Position numbers and translations under genes: made by a program. Below the pieces are notes generated by a model. That model worked only from the letters and a program-made list of their open reading frames with translations. It made no database searches and was not told where the DNA came from. DNA of 35,650 nucleotides. Origin: Limosilactobacillus gorillae (lineage in GTDB: Bacteria; Bacillota; Bacilli; Lactobacillales; Lactobacillaceae). The stretch covers positions 1-35,650 of the forward strand of contig NZ_BCAH01000024.1 in NCBI RefSeq assembly GCF_001293735.1, read 5' to 3'. Each line of letters starts with the position of its first letter. Within the stretch, counting starts at the first letter, position 1. Below are positions 14,418-25,621 of the stretch, piece after piece.

Positions 14418-14849
14418 GTGTTCATGGGCGAATACACGCACACAATTGACGATAAGGGCCGGTTGATCATTCCCGCCAAATTCCGTTCGCAATTGGGGGA
14501 TGCTTTTGTCATCACTCGGGGACTAGACCACTGTTTATATGGCTACCCGCTGATCGAGTGGCAAGCCGTTCAGCAACGACTTGCCAGTTTGCCATCAACC
14601 AACGCTAGCGCCCGGAAATTGGTTCGTTATTTTTATGCTGCCGCCAGTGAGTGTCAGTTTGATAAACAAGGACGAGTTAATCTGCCTACCAACCTGATAC
14701 AACACGCCTTTTTAGAGAAGGACTGCGTTGTGATCGGGGTGGCTTCTCACTTTGAAATTTGGGATGCCGACCGGTGGGCAAACTACCAAGATGATGCAGC
14801 AAGCAATTTTGATCAGTTAGCAGCTGGTTTTGATGGGCTTAGCTTTTAG
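14418..14849 (+). CDS. mraZ: MraZ, transcriptional regulator of the dcw cluster
   Basis: A 143-residue protein of the SpoVT/AbrB-like fold that forms rings and represses the dcw operon. Two copies of the signature are seen: D-KGRLIIPAKFR in the first half and D-QGRVNLPTNL in the second. The GTG at 14418 gives the canonical MFMGEY N terminus and lies 6 bases after GGTGA; the ATG at 14424 would be too far. The phased GTGG boxes at 14343-14388 are its probable operator. First gene of the division cluster; rsmH follows 12 bases later. Confidence 0.95.
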   Translation: MFMGEYTHTIDDKGRLIIPAKFRSQLGDAFVITRGLDHCLYGYPLIEWQAVQQRLASLPSTNASARKLVRYFYAAASECQFDKQGRVNLPTNLIQHAFLEKDCVVIGVASHFEIWDADRWANYQDDAASNFDQLAAGFDGLSF

Positions 14850-14861
14850 AAGGGGAACGAG

Positions 14862-15806
14862 ATGGCAGAATTTAATCACGTAACAGTCTTACTACATGAA
14901 GCCGTCGCGGGTCTGGCGATTAAGCCCGAGGGAGTTTATGTGGATGCCACCCTTGGCGGTGGTGGTCACAGTGGTCTCATTTTAAGCCACCTGACTAGCG
15001 GCCACCTGTATTCTTTTGACCAGGATGAAACGGCGATTCGTTTCAATCAGGAGCACTTAAAAGAAGCACTGGATAGTGACAAGTTAACACTAATTCAATC
15101 TAATTTCCGCAACCTAAGGGAAGCTCTTTTAAAGCAGGGGGTTACTCGAATTGATGGAATCGTCTATGACCTCGGGGTTTCATCGCCCCAGTTTGACGAC
15201 GCCAAGCGAGGTTTTTCGTACCAACACGATGCGCCGCTTGACATGCGAATGAACCAGGGACAGTCATTATCGGCTTACCAGGTAGTTAACGAATGGTCCT
15301 ACCAGGAGCTGGTGCGAATTTTATACCGCTATGGGGAAGAAAAGTTTGCCAAGCAAATTGCCCGTTCAATTGAGCGACACCGTCAAAAACAGCCGATTGA
15401 AACAACCTTTGAATTAACTGAAATCGTTAAGGAAGCAATTCCGGCAGCCGCTCGGCGGCACGGGGGACACCCGGCCAAGAAGACTTTTCAGGCGATTCGG
15501 ATTGCCGTTAACGACGAATTAGGGGCATTAGAAGCATCATTGGAACAAGCCTTAAGTCTTTTAAAGATTGGGGGACGAATCTCCGTGATCACCTTCCAGT
15601 CTTTGGAAGACCGGTTGGTAAAGGCGATGTTCAAGGAACGAACGACCCTTCCTGAACTTCCACCGGGTCTACCTGTCATTCCACAAGACGCCCAGCCCGA
15701 TTTCAAGTTAATTAATAAAAAACCGATACTCCCGACTGAAGAAGAGCTTGCTCAAAACCATCGGGCGCACAGTGCTAAACTTCGCGTGATTGAAAGAACC
15801 AAATAA
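14862..15806 (+). CDS. rsmH: 16S rRNA (cytosine-1402-N4)-methyltransferase RsmH
   Basis: A 314-residue MraW/RsmH methyltransferase that modifies C1402 in the ribosomal P site. The SAM-binding motif [10 protein letters not shown] is near residues 27-36 and [12 protein letters not shown] near 100-111, and the family C-terminal [13 protein letters not shown] is present. Length is normal. AAGGGG precedes the ATG. It sits between mraZ and ftsL, as in almost all dcw clusters. Confidence 0.96.
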   Translation: MAEFNHVTVLLHEAVAGLAIKPEGVYVDATLGGGGHSGLILSHLTSGHLYSFDQDETAIRFNQEHLKEALDSDKLTLIQSNFRNLREALLKQGVTRIDGIVYDLGVSSPQFDDAKRGFSYQHDAPLDMRMNQGQSLSAYQVVNEWSYQELVRILYRYGEEKFAKQIARSIERHRQKQPIETTFELTEIVKEAIPAAARRHGGHPAKKTFQAIRIAVNDELGALEASLEQALSLLKIGGRISVITFQSLEDRLVKAMFKERTTLPELPPGLPVIPQDAQPDFKLINKKPILPTEEELAQNHRAHSAKLRVIERTK

Positions 15807-15824
15807 AGATAGGTAGTGGAAAAA

Positions 15825-16193
15825 ATGGCATCGAATACAGCACAACAATTAACCAATCCGGCCCAGGACCCGGCCCAGCAGATTCAACCAAGTCCGGCGC
15901 CTCAACCCCAGTCAAAACGGGTTCCCTTGTCAACCTTTGAAAAGTTGACAATTGCCTTGGCCTGTGTCCTAGTAATTGGGTTGACGATTTCCTTGGTCTC
16001 AACCAAGATTCAGACGACAAGTCGTCAGCAGGTATTACAAACAATTCAGCAAAAGATTGCAACCCAGACCAGTCAAAACACGAGCCAGCGCCAGCAAATT
16101 GGGGAATTAACCAGTCAGGATCACTTAAAGAAGGTGGCCAAGAAGTATGGGTTAACGGATTCAAATGCTAGTGTAAGGAACGTTAATAAGTAA
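15825..16193 (+). CDS. ftsL: Cell division protein FtsL
   Basis: A 122-residue bitopic protein: a cytoplasmic tail rich in Pro and Gln (residues 1-33), one membrane helix (about 39-59), then an extracellular Gln- and Thr-rich coiled coil. FtsL joins DivIB and DivIC to activate septal wall synthesis. The ATG at 15825 is preferred; the GTG at 15816 has almost no room for a ribosome site. Its TAA overlaps the next ATG (TAATG). Assigned by position and topology, since FtsL sequences diverge widely. Confidence 0.88.
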   Translation: MASNTAQQLTNPAQDPAQQIQPSPAPQPQSKRVPLSTFEKLTIALACVLVIGLTISLVSTKIQTTSRQQVLQTIQQKIATQTSQNTSQRQQIGELTSQDHLKKVAKKYGLTDSNASVRNVNK

Positions 16194-18349
16194 TGGTCAA
16201 GTGGAAGCAAAAAAAACGAACGATAAATGGGGAAAACAGGCGGGACCGCAAGACCTTTGGAATGTGGTTGTTTGTGATTGCGGCCAGTATCTTTATTCTA
16301 TTTACCGTTCGTTTTAGTTATATTGCCATTTTTAAGGATGTACAAAACCACGATCTCAAAACACGGGCGACCAAACTCTATACCAGTTCACAGATAATTC
16401 AGGCTAAGCGAGGGACCGTTTACGATGCCGAAGGGAATCCGATTGCTACCGATACCAGTAGATATACAGTTTACGCTATTTTAGACTCAAATTACCGTTT
16501 ATCAACTGGTAAACCCTTGTATGTAACCAACAAAAAAAAGACGGCTAAAGTATTAGCTAAGTACCTGGGTTTAAGTGAGTCTCAAGTGGTCAAGATTCTT
16601 TCCCCAAGCAGTAAGAAGGTTTTCCAGGTGCAATTTGGAACGGCAGGGTCTGATCTCTCCGTTGCCACCATGGAGAAGATCAAGAAGGCTAACCTACCTG
16701 GGATCAACTTTATCCAGACTCCCGCACGTGAATACCCGGAAGGTAACTTTGCAAGTCAGCTTCTGGGGATAACGACGTTAAAGAATAACACCAAGACCGG
16801 GACGACCACCCTAGTCGGTAAGATGGGCCTGGAGGGCTACTTTAATAAGCAGCTAACCGGGGCAAATGGTTATCGGACCGTTAAACAAGACGTCTATGGT
16901 TATCAACTAGCTGATTCGACTACGAATGGACGTAAGGTAGAGAATGGTGACAACATTACCACCACCCTAAATAACAAGGTTCAACACCAAATGGAAACCT
17001 TAGTTACCAAGGTCGAAAGGGCAACCCAAGCCGAGGGGCTAACGGCGGTCGTGATGGAAGCTAAGACGGGAAAGATTATAGCCGCTACCCAGCGGCCGAA
17101 TATGAACTCGTCAAATCCGTCTTGGACCAACGCTTTGACCCAGGATACTTTTGAGCCTGGGTCAACGATGAAGGTGCTGGCCTTGGCAGCCGCCATTAAT
17201 AGTGGTCACTTCAACCCCAATGCAACTTATAAATCAGGGACCTTTTCGCTGGGTGGTGGTAAGATTACTGACTGGGTAGTCAGTGGCTGGGGAAACATTA
17301 CCTATAAGGAAGGTTTCTATCGTTCTTCCAATGTTGGCTTTGCTCATGTGGAACAAAACATGGGTGCTAAAACGTGGATGAAGTACATTAAACGTTTTGG
17401 CCTCTTAAAAAAGGTTAACGTGTACGGAATGGGCAACGAGACCGCCGGCTACACCACCTACAAGGGTAAATTAGAGCAGGCCAATACCGCATTTGGTCAG
17501 GGAATCACCGTTAATGTGATGGAGCTGATGCAGGCTTTTACCGCCGTTGCCAACAACGGTGAGATGGTTAAACCATACTGGATTGAAAAGATTACTAATC
17601 CTAATACCGGTAAAACGGTTGAGAAGACAACGACCACGGTGGTGGGCCACCCAATCTCTTCTTCAACCGCTAAGCAGGTTCGCAAGTATATGCAAGGGGT
17701 AATATACAACAAGGTTGGAACTGGGCAGGCCTACAAGGTTGATGGATATCGAATCGCCGGTAAAACTGGGACCGCCCAGATTGCGGGGACCAACGGCTAT
17801 GAACGGGGGACGAATGATTACATTTATTCCTTTGTTGGTTTTGCTCCGGCTAAGGACCCTAAGTATATTATTTACCTATCGATGAAGAAGCCAAAGAAGT
17901 TGACGCAGGCTGCTGAAACTAATCTATCTTCAATATCGACACCGATCATCAAGTACTTGTTGGACCAAGCCAAGCTGAAAGACGAGGGTCAACAAGGGGT
18001 CGTTAAGATTGGTAATTACGTTGGTGAGGATGCCCAAACGGCCCAAGCGGACCTGACGAAAAAGAAGATTCAGGTAACGGTGGTCGGCAGTGACAAAAAA
18101 ATCACCGCCCAATCACTTGAGGCTGGGAAAGAAGCGATCATTAACAGCCGAATGATTCTAATGACCGGTGGGACCATGACGATGCCAGACATCACCGGTT
18201 GGTCGCAAGCAGATGTTTCTCGGTTAGCCCAAATAATGAGCTTGAAGATAACTTCGTCGGGAAGCGGCTACGTAAGTAATCAGTCACTCAGTGCGGGCGC
18301 TGTTGTTAAGGAGGGCGCAGTACTGAAGGTTACTTATAAGGCAAAGTAA
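16193..18349 (+). CDS. ftsI: Septal penicillin-binding protein (class B transpeptidase with PASTA domains)
   Basis: A 718-residue class B PBP (PBP2B/PBP2x type) that cross-links septal peptidoglycan. One N-terminal membrane helix (about residues 24-46), a dimerisation domain, then the transpeptidase with SxxK at S324-T-M-K327, SSN at 378-380 and KTGT at 524-527. Two C-terminal PASTA domains (about 601-660 and 661-718) would bind peptidoglycan. The start overlaps the ftsL stop, so the pair is likely translationally coupled. All three active-site motifs are intact. Confidence 0.95.
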   Translation: MVKWKQKKRTINGENRRDRKTFGMWLFVIAASIFILFTVRFSYIAIFKDVQNHDLKTRATKLYTSSQIIQAKRGTVYDAEGNPIATDTSRYTVYAILDSNYRLSTGKPLYVTNKKKTAKVLAKYLGLSESQVVKILSPSSKKVFQVQFGTAGSDLSVATMEKIKKANLPGINFIQTPAREYPEGNFASQLLGITTLKNNTKTGTTTLVGKMGLEGYFNKQLTGANGYRTVKQDVYGYQLADSTTNGRKVENGDNITTTLNNKVQHQMETLVTKVERATQAEGLTAVVMEAKTGKIIAATQRPNMNSSNPSWTNALTQDTFEPGSTMKVLALAAAINSGHFNPNATYKSGTFSLGGGKITDWVVSGWGNITYKEGFYRSSNVGFAHVEQNMGAKTWMKYIKRFGLLKKVNVYGMGNETAGYTTYKGKLEQANTAFGQGITVNVMELMQAFTAVANNGEMVKPYWIEKITNPNTGKTVEKTTTTVVGHPISSSTAKQVRKYMQGVIYNKVGTGQAYKVDGYRIAGKTGTAQIAGTNGYERGTNDYIYSFVGFAPAKDPKYIIYLSMKKPKKLTQAAETNLSSISTPIIKYLLDQAKLKDEGQQGVVKIGNYVGEDAQTAQADLTKKKIQVTVVGSDKKITAQSLEAGKEAIINSRMILMTGGTMTMPDITGWSQADVSRLAQIMSLKITSSGSGYVSNQSLSAGAVVKEGAVLKVTYKAK

Positions 18350-18387
18350 GTGGAAGAGAAGAAAATAATTAATTTGGAGGCAAATGA

Positions 18388-19347
18388 ATGAGTATCTTGG
18401 TAGCGGGCTTAACCCTGGTGAGTGCATTTCTAATCACCTTTTTGTTAATGCCGAGTTTGATCCGCTATTTTCGGTCAAAAAAAGAGGGACAACAGATCAG
18501 GGAAGAGGGGCCAACTTGGCATGAAGTAAAGGCCGGGACCCCAACAATGGGGGGGCTACTATTTGTGGTCGCCGCCCTCCTGACCTGCTTATGGGTGGGG
18601 GCCTGGCAGGGTCTTTTAAACGGGACCTTAGGGGCGCTGTTGTTCACCCTGGTGGCCTACGCATTGATCGGAATGTGGGACGATTCGATCAAAATCTTTA
18701 ACCATCAAAATGAAGGGTTTAAGCCCTGGCAAAAGTTCTTGGCCCAGGTTATAGGGGCAATGATTTTTGTGGTTATTTACCAGCACGAAGGCTTTCAGAT
18801 GGGCTTTGGGCTGAGTGATTGGGGTTGGTTATATGCTCTGTTCAGTATCTTTTGGATGGTTGGGTTTTCTAATGCCGTTAACTTAACGGACGGCCTGGAT
18901 GGACTAGTAACTGGGCTGGCAACAATTTCCTTTGCTGCCTACCTAATCCTCGCCCTAGTTCAGGGGCAGGCCGAAGTGGCACTCTTTTGTTTAGCCATGA
19001 TCGGCGCGCTACTAGGCTTTTTCCCCTTCAACCACAAGCCGGCTAAGATCTTCATGGGTGACATGGGATCTCTGTCGTTGGGAGCTAGTCTGGCTGCCGT
19101 GGCGCTCTTGTTACACCACGAGTGGTCACTTTTGATCATCGGGATCGTTTATGTCTTAGAAACCCTGTCGGTGATCTTGCAGGTAACCTACTTCCGGCGA
19201 ACCGGCAAGCGTCTTTTCAAGATGACGCCAATTCACCACACCTTTGAAATGATGGGGTGGAGCGAATGGAAGATTGATGGCGTTTTTTGGCTGGTTGGAT
19301 TAATCGCTAGTGCCCTTAGTGTGGCAACAATTTTATTTTTTGGATAA
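18388..19347 (+). CDS. mraY: Phospho-N-acetylmuramoyl-pentapeptide transferase MraY
   Basis: A 319-residue polytopic membrane enzyme that moves phospho-MurNAc-pentapeptide to undecaprenyl phosphate, making lipid I. Family motifs are the GTPTMGG loop (about residues 50-56), NLTDGLDGL (about 167-175) and the cytoplasmic [11 protein letters not shown] (near 285-297). About ten hydrophobic segments and normal length. GGAGG lies 7 bases before the ATG at 18388. Confidence 0.96.
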   Translation: MSILVAGLTLVSAFLITFLLMPSLIRYFRSKKEGQQIREEGPTWHEVKAGTPTMGGLLFVVAALLTCLWVGAWQGLLNGTLGALLFTLVAYALIGMWDDSIKIFNHQNEGFKPWQKFLAQVIGAMIFVVIYQHEGFQMGFGLSDWGWLYALFSIFWMVGFSNAVNLTDGLDGLVTGLATISFAAYLILALVQGQAEVALFCLAMIGALLGFFPFNHKPAKIFMGDMGSLSLGASLAAVALLLHHEWSLLIIGIVYVLETLSVILQVTYFRRTGKRLFKMTPIHHTFEMMGWSEWKIDGVFWLVGLIASALSVATILFFG

Positions 19348-19372
19348 TGATTTGAGTATTTGAGGTACGATC

Positions 19373-20749
19373 GTGAAGCAAATTAAGGATTATCAAGGTA
19401 AGAAGGTTCTAGTTCTCGGGTTTGGGATTAGCGGGATCAACGCCGCTAAGCTACTGGTAAAGCTGGGAGCAACGGTGGTTGCAAATGATAAGCAGGTTCC
19501 TGAAGATCCCAGTGTGGTTGAAGGGTTAAAGGCCGCCGGGATTAAGACAATTACGGGGGAAAACCCGCTTAGCTTGAGCGAAGAAGGGTTTGACTTGATG
19601 GTTAAAAACCCAGGAATCCCATATGATACACCGTTGGTGGCGGCCTTTGTCAAAAGGGGCACCCCAATCATTACTGAACTTGAGTTGGGGGCCAAAATTT
19701 TTGAAGGGCGCCTAATCTCTGTAACTGGTTCCAACGGGAAGACGACAACGACGACTCTTCTGGAGCAAATGATTGCCCAGGATAATCCGAACCGGGTTGC
19801 TTACGCCGGCAACATCGGAGTTTCATTTTCAAAGGTTGCCCAAGAATTGGGGAAAGACGATACGATTGTGACCGAGGCCTCGAGCTTTCAGCTCCTTGGC
19901 GCCCCGACCTATCATCCTCACATTGCCGTAATCACTAACATCTTTGCTAACCACATGGACTACCATAAGACGCGTCAAAATTATATTGATGCCAAGCTTG
20001 GGATCACCCGTAACCAGACTAAGGACGATTACCTGGTGATTAACTGGGACAACGAAGAATGGCAGGAACTTTCCAAGCGTACTAACGCTACGGTTGTTCC
20101 GTTTTCTCGTTTGGACAAGTCCGAAGAAGGGGCCTACCAACGCGAAGGTGATCTGTACTGGAAGAATGAAAGGATCATGGCCGCTAAGGATGTGACCATG
20201 ATTGGTCCTCAAAACATCGAGAACGCCTTGGCAGCTATTGCGGCAGCTAAGGTGGCCGGGGTGAAAAATGAAGCAATTGTTCGGGTTCTGACTACCTTTA
20301 CTGGGGTCCGGCACCGCCTCCAGTACGTAATGGAATATGAGGGACGCCGTTTTTACAACGATTCAAAGTCAACCGACATTGAAGCAACCGAAGTGGCTCT
20401 GCAGGGCTTCAGCCAGCCGGTAATTCTTTTAGCTGGGGGACTTGACCGGGGTTACAGCTTCGAACGCCTGGTTCCGTACTTTAAGCAACACGTCAAGGCA
20501 CTGATTGTCTTTGGTGAGTGTAAGGATAAGATGAAGGAAGCGGGTCAAGCGGCTGGAATTAAAACGATTATTGAGAGTCAGGATGTAGTTACGGCGGTTC
20601 CAGAAGCTTGGAAGCTAAGCGAATCAGGGGATGTTATCTTGCTTTCGCCAGCTAATGCCAGTTGGGACCAGTTCCCAAACTTTGAGATCCGTGGGGATCG
20701 CTTCATTGAAGCAGTTGAAAAGCTAACGGGTAAAAAGGAGGAAGACTAA
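19373..20749 (+). CDS. murD: UDP-N-acetylmuramoylalanine-D-glutamate ligase MurD
   Basis: A 458-residue Mur ligase adding D-Glu to UDP-MurNAc-L-Ala with ATP. The P-loop GSNGKTTTT is at 119-127, and the C-terminal domain carries [11 protein letters not shown] and [12 protein letters not shown]. The GTG start has GAGG 7 bases upstream. The TAA overlaps the murG ATG (TAATG), and the murG ribosome site lies inside the murD end. Central domain and length are typical. Confidence 0.96.
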   Translation: MKQIKDYQGKKVLVLGFGISGINAAKLLVKLGATVVANDKQVPEDPSVVEGLKAAGIKTITGENPLSLSEEGFDLMVKNPGIPYDTPLVAAFVKRGTPIITELELGAKIFEGRLISVTGSNGKTTTTTLLEQMIAQDNPNRVAYAGNIGVSFSKVAQELGKDDTIVTEASSFQLLGAPTYHPHIAVITNIFANHMDYHKTRQNYIDAKLGITRNQTKDDYLVINWDNEEWQELSKRTNATVVPFSRLDKSEEGAYQREGDLYWKNERIMAAKDVTMIGPQNIENALAAIAAAKVAGVKNEAIVRVLTTFTGVRHRLQYVMEYEGRRFYNDSKSTDIEATEVALQGFSQPVILLAGGLDRGYSFERLVPYFKQHVKALIVFGECKDKMKEAGQAAGIKTIIESQDVVTAVPEAWKLSESGDVILLSPANASWDQFPNFEIRGDRFIEAVEKLTGKKEED

Positions 20750-21855
20750 TGCGGTTAATGGTTTCCGGTGGGGGAACTGGGGGACATATCTACCCGGCTT
20801 TGGCCCTTATTGAACGCTTGAAGCAGGTTGAACCTGATACGGAGGTCTTGTATGTTGGGGCAGCCCGCGGTCTTGAGACTAAGATTGTCCCTAAGGCCGG
20901 CTTAAAGTTAGAGACCATGCGGGTACAGGGGTTCCGGCGTAGCCTGTCCCTTGAGAACTTTAAGACCGTTTACCTCTTCCTGAAGGCTGTTTCACAAGCG
21001 AAAAAACTGATTAAAGATTTTCGCCCTGACGTGGTTCTTGGAACTGGAGGTTATGTTTCCGGGGCGGTCCTCTATGCGGCCGCTAAGATGGGAATACCAA
21101 CGGTCATCCATGAGCAAAATTCCGTCGTGGGGGTGACCAATAAGTTTTTGGCCCGTTACGTTGATGAAGTTGCGATTGCCTTTGAGGCGGCAAAAGGTCA
21201 ATTTGGCAAGGCATCTGTGACAATGACTGGGAACCCGCGGGCTCAACAAGTTGTTCAGCGGACCAACTCGACTTACTCGTGGAAAAAAGATGGCTTAAAG
21301 GATGGGGTTGCGACCATGATGATCTTTGGTGGCTCTCAGGGAGCCCCGAAGATCAACCAAGCGGTAGTTGAGGCCATTCCAACCTTTAACCAGCAGCCCT
21401 ACCAGGTTATCTTCGCGACTGGGCAAAACCGTTATAACGATGTAATGGAGCTTTTGAAGGGGCAGTCAATTGGTGAAAACGTCAAGGTAGTTCCGTACAT
21501 TAATGATATGCCCGATAAACTCCCTCACGTTGATGTCCTGGTGTCACGAGCGGGAGCAACCACGATCGCTGAGGTTACGGCCCTGGGAATCCCAACGATT
21601 TTGATCCCATCACCGTACGTAACGGCTAACCACCAGGTCAAAAACGCGGAGGCTTTGGTGAAAAAAGGGGCTGCACTGATGATCCTAGAAGATCAATTGG
21701 ATGGACGTTCCTTAATTTCGCAGGCAAACCACTTAATGAATGACACTGTAGCCCGACAGAAGATGGCTGATAATGCTAAGCAGGTTGGACACCCAGACGC
21801 AAGTGACCAATTAATCGCCGTTTTGAAAAAGGCAATTTCCGACCACTATAAGTAA
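20749..21855 (+). CDS. murG: UDP-GlcNAc:lipid I N-acetylglucosaminyltransferase MurG
   Basis: A 368-residue GT-B glycosyltransferase that turns lipid I into lipid II on the inner face of the membrane. The lipid-I loop [11 protein letters not shown] is at 8-18, a second glycine loop GTGGYVSG is near residue 100, and the UDP-binding region IFGGSQG and [10 protein letters not shown] are present. AAAGGAGG precedes the start. Coupled to murD. Confidence 0.96.
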   Translation: MRLMVSGGGTGGHIYPALALIERLKQVEPDTEVLYVGAARGLETKIVPKAGLKLETMRVQGFRRSLSLENFKTVYLFLKAVSQAKKLIKDFRPDVVLGTGGYVSGAVLYAAAKMGIPTVIHEQNSVVGVTNKFLARYVDEVAIAFEAAKGQFGKASVTMTGNPRAQQVVQRTNSTYSWKKDGLKDGVATMMIFGGSQGAPKINQAVVEAIPTFNQQPYQVIFATGQNRYNDVMELLKGQSIGENVKVVPYINDMPDKLPHVDVLVSRAGATTIAEVTALGIPTILIPSPYVTANHQVKNAEALVKKGAALMILEDQLDGRSLISQANHLMNDTVARQKMADNAKQVGHPDASDQLIAVLKKAISDHYK

Positions 21856-21876
21856 TAAGTAGAAAGAAGGGGGATC

Positions 21877-22722
21877 ATGGCCAGATCAAAGGGCAATCGT
21901 GATCATCAACGTTATGCTGAACGCCTGGCAACTTTAGAGGCGCAGAGTGTCATTGATGGTCGCAAGCAATTTAAAAAGCGCCACCGGGGGCTCAAAAAGG
22001 ACCTGCCCAAGTTGCGTGCTTACCAGATAAAAAGCAATGCGGGCCGGGCACTTTCAGTCCTAATCCCCTTTATTATTATTTTAGTGGTAATGTTCTACGT
22101 GGTTTCACCCCTTTCAAAGATCACGCGAGTTAAGGTTGTGGGTAACGAGGATTTAACGAGCTATCAGGTGGAAAAGGCAAGTGGAATTCGGTCCGGCGCC
22201 TTTATTTGGCGGATTATCTTCGACCAGGCAAACGTATCTAGACAGGCCCAGGGGAATAATCCGCAAATTAAGGGTTTAAAAGTTAGTTTGAGTGGTCCCC
22301 AGGCGGTTAAGGTCACCGTAACCGAGAATCCGGTAATTGGAATTGTTAATCATAACGGTCACCAGGAGCTTCTGTTAGCGACAGGAGAGTATCAGACGAT
22401 TAATGGGAAGTTAAATAATTTCATTACCTACGCAGGTTTTAATAAACATGAGTACCTGTTAAAGCAGACGGCCCAGCAAATTGGGCAGCTACCGGAAACC
22501 ATCCGCCAGGGAATTTCTCAGGTAGCCTATAGCCCAACCAAGACCAATAATGAGCGACTAAAGATTTACATGAACGATGGCAACACCGTTTTGGCTAATG
22601 CTTCAACCCTGGGTAATAAAATGAAGTACTATCCATCAATTGTCACCAACATGAGTGGGGCGGGTGTTATCGACTTACAAGTTGGCGCTTACTCATATGC
22701 TTACGGTAACAAGAATAAATAA
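21877..22722 (+). CDS. divIB: Cell division protein DivIB (FtsQ family)
   Basis: A 281-residue bitopic division protein. A basic cytoplasmic region (residues 1-57), one membrane helix (about 58-77), a POTRA domain starting at ITRVKVVGNEDL and a beta domain, as in DivIB. It works with FtsL and DivIC in the septal complex. The short C-terminal tail lacks the long gamma region of some homologues. GAAGGGGG lies a few bases before the ATG. Confidence 0.92.
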   Translation: MARSKGNRDHQRYAERLATLEAQSVIDGRKQFKKRHRGLKKDLPKLRAYQIKSNAGRALSVLIPFIIILVVMFYVVSPLSKITRVKVVGNEDLTSYQVEKASGIRSGAFIWRIIFDQANVSRQAQGNNPQIKGLKVSLSGPQAVKVTVTENPVIGIVNHNGHQELLLATGEYQTINGKLNNFITYAGFNKHEYLLKQTAQQIGQLPETIRQGISQVAYSPTKTNNERLKIYMNDGNTVLANASTLGNKMKYYPSIVTNMSGAGVIDLQVGAYSYAYGNKNK

Positions 22723-22758
22723 ATACGGAACCGTATTCATTTTTGACCATCTAGGGGT

Positions 22759-22787
22759 TTTTGGATAAGGAGTTTCTGTGTTAGAAT
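22759..22787 (+). promoter_or_regulatory. Possible internal promoter for ftsA-ftsZ
   Basis: TTTTGG (22759-22764) or TTGGAT (22761-22766) precedes TAGAAT (22782-22787) by 17 or 15 bases, with a G/T-rich TGTGT before the -10. It lies in the 143-base divIB-ftsA gap, the largest gap inside the dcw block. Confidence 0.45.
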
Positions 22788-22839
22788 TTATACTAACTAA
22801 AAGTATAAACCAGAGGGATGTTCCCTTACTTTTAAGTAA
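22787..22839 (+). other. Three small hairpins in the ftsA leader
   Basis: TTTATAC/GTATAAA (22787-22809), AGGGA/TCCCT (22814-22826) and TTACT/AGTAA (22826-22839) follow each other directly. No T-tract, so they are not a standard terminator. The ftsA ribosome site GGAGG is free, 10 bases downstream. Confidence 0.45.
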
Positions 22840-22865
22840 TTTGGTTTTAGGAGGTTCCAGGAGAA

Positions 22866-24260
22866 ATGAACGATTCACACATCTACGTAGGATTAGATAT
22901 TGGAACCACCTCGATTAAGGCACTCGTCTGTGAGGACGTTAAGGGTGAACTAAGGGTTGTAGGCGTCGGCACGCAACCGACTGGTGGACTTAGTCGGGGC
23001 GTGATTGTCGATATCGAGAAGACAGCCCACGCCATTCAAGCTGCGGTTCGTCAAGCAACGGATAAATCTGGCATTGACATTGATAAGGTGATCGTTGGTT
23101 TGCCGGCGAATTACCTCCAGATGACCGAGGTTCACGGAATGATTACTGTGGCCAGCCAGGGGCAACCGCGTGAAATTATCAACCAGGACGTCATCGATGT
23201 TGCAAGGGCTGCAATGACGCAGAACCTACCTCCAGAACGGGAGGTGATCGACCTTATTTTGCGTGATTTTGCCGTTGATGACTTTAACAAGATTGAAGAT
23301 CCCCGGGGAATGGTTGCCGTTCGTTTAGAGCTACGGGCAACGATGTACTCAGGACCGAAGACGATTGTCCACAATACTAAGAAGGCGGTCGCCTTAGCAG
23401 GGCTTAAGATTCAAGATCTCGTGGTAGCTCCGATTGCTACCGGCTTTGAATTATTAAGCGATGGTGAACAAGACTTTGGTACAATTTTGGTTGACCTAGG
23501 GGGTGGACAAACCACCACCAGCATCATTCATGATCACCAGCTTAAGTTTGCCTACGTTGATCCGGAGGGGGGAAACCTAATTACCCACGACATCTCAACG
23601 GTGTTAAATACTTCCCAGCGCAACGCCGAACAGCTCAAGCGTGACCATGGTTACGCTGATTCACGTCAGGCGAGTGATGAGGTTCAATTAGCCGTTGACG
23701 TTGTGGGTAAGAACCAGCCGGTTAATTATAGCGAAAAGTACTTAGCTGAAGTGATTGAGGCTCGGGTACGCCAGATTTTTGAACGTTCCCAAAAGAAGCT
23801 TCAATCAATCAATGTTCCGCAGTTGCCTGGGGGTGTTGTTCTTCTCGGCGGTGTTGCGATTCTACCTGGAATTAAGGAGATCGCAAGTGAGTACTTCGAT
23901 GGTAACGTGAAGGTTTATATTCCTGATCAAATGGGAGTTCGTCACCCGAGTTTTGCCCTTTCAATTGCCCTTTGTAAGTATGAAGACGACTTGCATGATG
24001 TTGACCAACTCTTGAAAGAAACGGTCCACCAGGAGGGAAACTTTGCTAGTGTGGTTCACCAGGTTGTTCAACAACAGCAAGCACCGGTGAGCCAGCGAGC
24101 TGCTCAATCACAACCAGCTCGTCGCCTGACTCAGAATAATCAGCCGAGTCGGGCTCCGCACCCAATACAAACGGAACCCCAAGAACAACCAACTAGTGAA
24201 CAATCAACAAAGAAGAAAAAGAATAAATTTGTAGATTTTTTCAGTAACTTCTTTGATTAG
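22866..24260 (+). CDS. ftsA: Cell division protein FtsA
   Basis: A 464-residue actin-like ATPase that ties FtsZ to the membrane. The phosphate-1 motif [13 protein letters not shown] is near residues 9-21, the phosphate-2 motif VDLGGGQTT in the middle (about 207-215), and the adenosine motif [13 protein letters not shown] near 322-334. A Gln/Pro-rich linker (about 400-445) leads to the C-terminal amphipathic [10 protein letters not shown] helix that binds the membrane. GGAGG and GGAG precede the ATG. ftsZ follows 26 bases later. Confidence 0.96.
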   Translation: MNDSHIYVGLDIGTTSIKALVCEDVKGELRVVGVGTQPTGGLSRGVIVDIEKTAHAIQAAVRQATDKSGIDIDKVIVGLPANYLQMTEVHGMITVASQGQPREIINQDVIDVARAAMTQNLPPEREVIDLILRDFAVDDFNKIEDPRGMVAVRLELRATMYSGPKTIVHNTKKAVALAGLKIQDLVVAPIATGFELLSDGEQDFGTILVDLGGGQTTTSIIHDHQLKFAYVDPEGGNLITHDISTVLNTSQRNAEQLKRDHGYADSRQASDEVQLAVDVVGKNQPVNYSEKYLAEVIEARVRQIFERSQKKLQSINVPQLPGGVVLLGGVAILPGIKEIASEYFDGNVKVYIPDQMGVRHPSFALSIALCKYEDDLHDVDQLLKETVHQEGNFASVVHQVVQQQQAPVSQRAAQSQPARRLTQNNQPSRAPHPIQTEPQEQPTSEQSTKKKKNKFVDFFSNFFD

Positions 24261-24286
24261 AACTGATAACGACGGAGGAAATAGTC

Positions 24287-25582
24287 ATGGATAACGCAAC
24301 CAACGAACTCGAGCAATTACAACCAGCAGGCGCCCGGATTAAGGTGATTGGTGTCGGTGGGGGTGGTGGTAACGCCGTCAACCAAATGATCAACGAAAAT
24401 GTTGATGGGGTTGACTTCATCGTTGCCAATACCGACCTGCAAGCCCTAGAAGGATCCCACGCCAAGACTAAGCTCCACCTAGGGCCGAAGCTGACCCGGG
24501 GACTCGGAGCGGGTTCCAACCCGGAAGTCGGGGCCAAGGCTGCTCAGGAGAGCGAGTCTGAAATCACCAAGGCTCTTGATGGTGCCGATATGGTCTTCGT
24601 AACCGCCGGAATGGGCGGGGGGACCGGTACCGGGGCTGCTCCGGTGATTGCAAAGATCGCCAAGGACTCTGGCGCTTTGACCGTCGGGGTTGTAACGCGA
24701 CCGTTCTCCTTTGAAGGGACGCGCCGGGCTAAGCTAGCCGCTGATGGGCTGGAAAACCTAGAGAAAAATGTTGATACCCTAATCGTGGTATCAAATGACC
24801 GCCTGTTAGAAATCATTGATAAGAAGACACCAATGATGGAAGCCTTCAAGGAAGCAGATGATGTCTTACGCCAGGGGGTCGAAGGGATCTCCGATTTAAT
24901 CACTAATCCAGGGTACATCAACCTTGACTTTGCCGACATTCGCCATACGATGACAAACCAAGGAGCAGCCTTGATGGGAATTGGGGCTGCTGGCGGTGAA
25001 GAACGGGCTAAGGAAGCCACAAAACGGGCGATCTCCTCACCACTTTTGGAAGTCTCCATTGATGGAGCGGAACACGTCTTAGTTAACGTTACCGGGGGTA
25101 AGGACCTTTCAATGACTGAAGCCGAAGACGCCTCTAGCGTAATTCGTCAGGCCGCTAACACTAACGTTGACATTACCTTTGGGATGGCAATCGATGAAAC
25201 CTTGAATGATGAGATCCGGGTGACTGTGATCGCAACTGGGATTGACAGGACCAAGCAGGATAACGATAAGGAAGAAGTCACTACGCAAACTCAAGCCCCG
25301 GCCCAACCAGCTTCTCAAACCCCGGTTCAGCCCCGCGTAATAGTGCAACCACAGGAAAACGCGGCGCCGGTATCTGAAACCAGTGAAGCACCAGTTAACA
25401 ACGATCCGTTCCAAAACTGGAATGAGGACCTAGGCAATGATCTGGAAGGCGATGCACGTCGAGCAGACTTCAACCATGTCAAGAAGCCAACCTTCAGCGT
25501 TCAAGATGATAACTTATCTAACGTTGATGATGGGGACGATGATCTTTCAACGCCGGCTTTCTTTAAGAATCGACGTAAGTAA
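24287..25582 (+). CDS. ftsZ: Cell division GTPase FtsZ
   Basis: A 431-residue tubulin homologue that forms the Z-ring. The tubulin signature GGGTGTG is at 110-116, the catalytic T7 loop is NLDFADIRH, and the domain ends near ATGIDR. A long Gln/Pro-rich linker (about 325-415) ends in the conserved tail [12 protein letters not shown], which binds FtsA and SepF. ACGGAGGAAATAG precedes the ATG. Codon use becomes more regular, consistent with high expression. Confidence 0.98.
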   Translation: MDNATNELEQLQPAGARIKVIGVGGGGGNAVNQMINENVDGVDFIVANTDLQALEGSHAKTKLHLGPKLTRGLGAGSNPEVGAKAAQESESEITKALDGADMVFVTAGMGGGTGTGAAPVIAKIAKDSGALTVGVVTRPFSFEGTRRAKLAADGLENLEKNVDTLIVVSNDRLLEIIDKKTPMMEAFKEADDVLRQGVEGISDLITNPGYINLDFADIRHTMTNQGAALMGIGAAGGEERAKEATKRAISSPLLEVSIDGAEHVLVNVTGGKDLSMTEAEDASSVIRQAANTNVDITFGMAIDETLNDEIRVTVIATGIDRTKQDNDKEEVTTQTQAPAQPASQTPVQPRVIVQPQENAAPVSETSEAPVNNDPFQNWNEDLGNDLEGDARRADFNHVKKPTFSVQDDNLSNVDDGDDDLSTPAFFKNRRK

Positions 25583-25621
25583 AAAGGGATAATAAAAAAG
25601 AACTGATTGGAGGAACGGCTC

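Noticed and set aside
19829-20314. A 161-residue minus-strand frame inside murD
   Set aside because: It opposes conserved MurD sequence; its composition mirrors murD codon use.
24544-25059. A 171-residue minus-strand frame inside ftsZ
   Set aside because: It is antisense to the most conserved part of FtsZ and is Ser/Ala/Ile-rich as expected from reversed codons.
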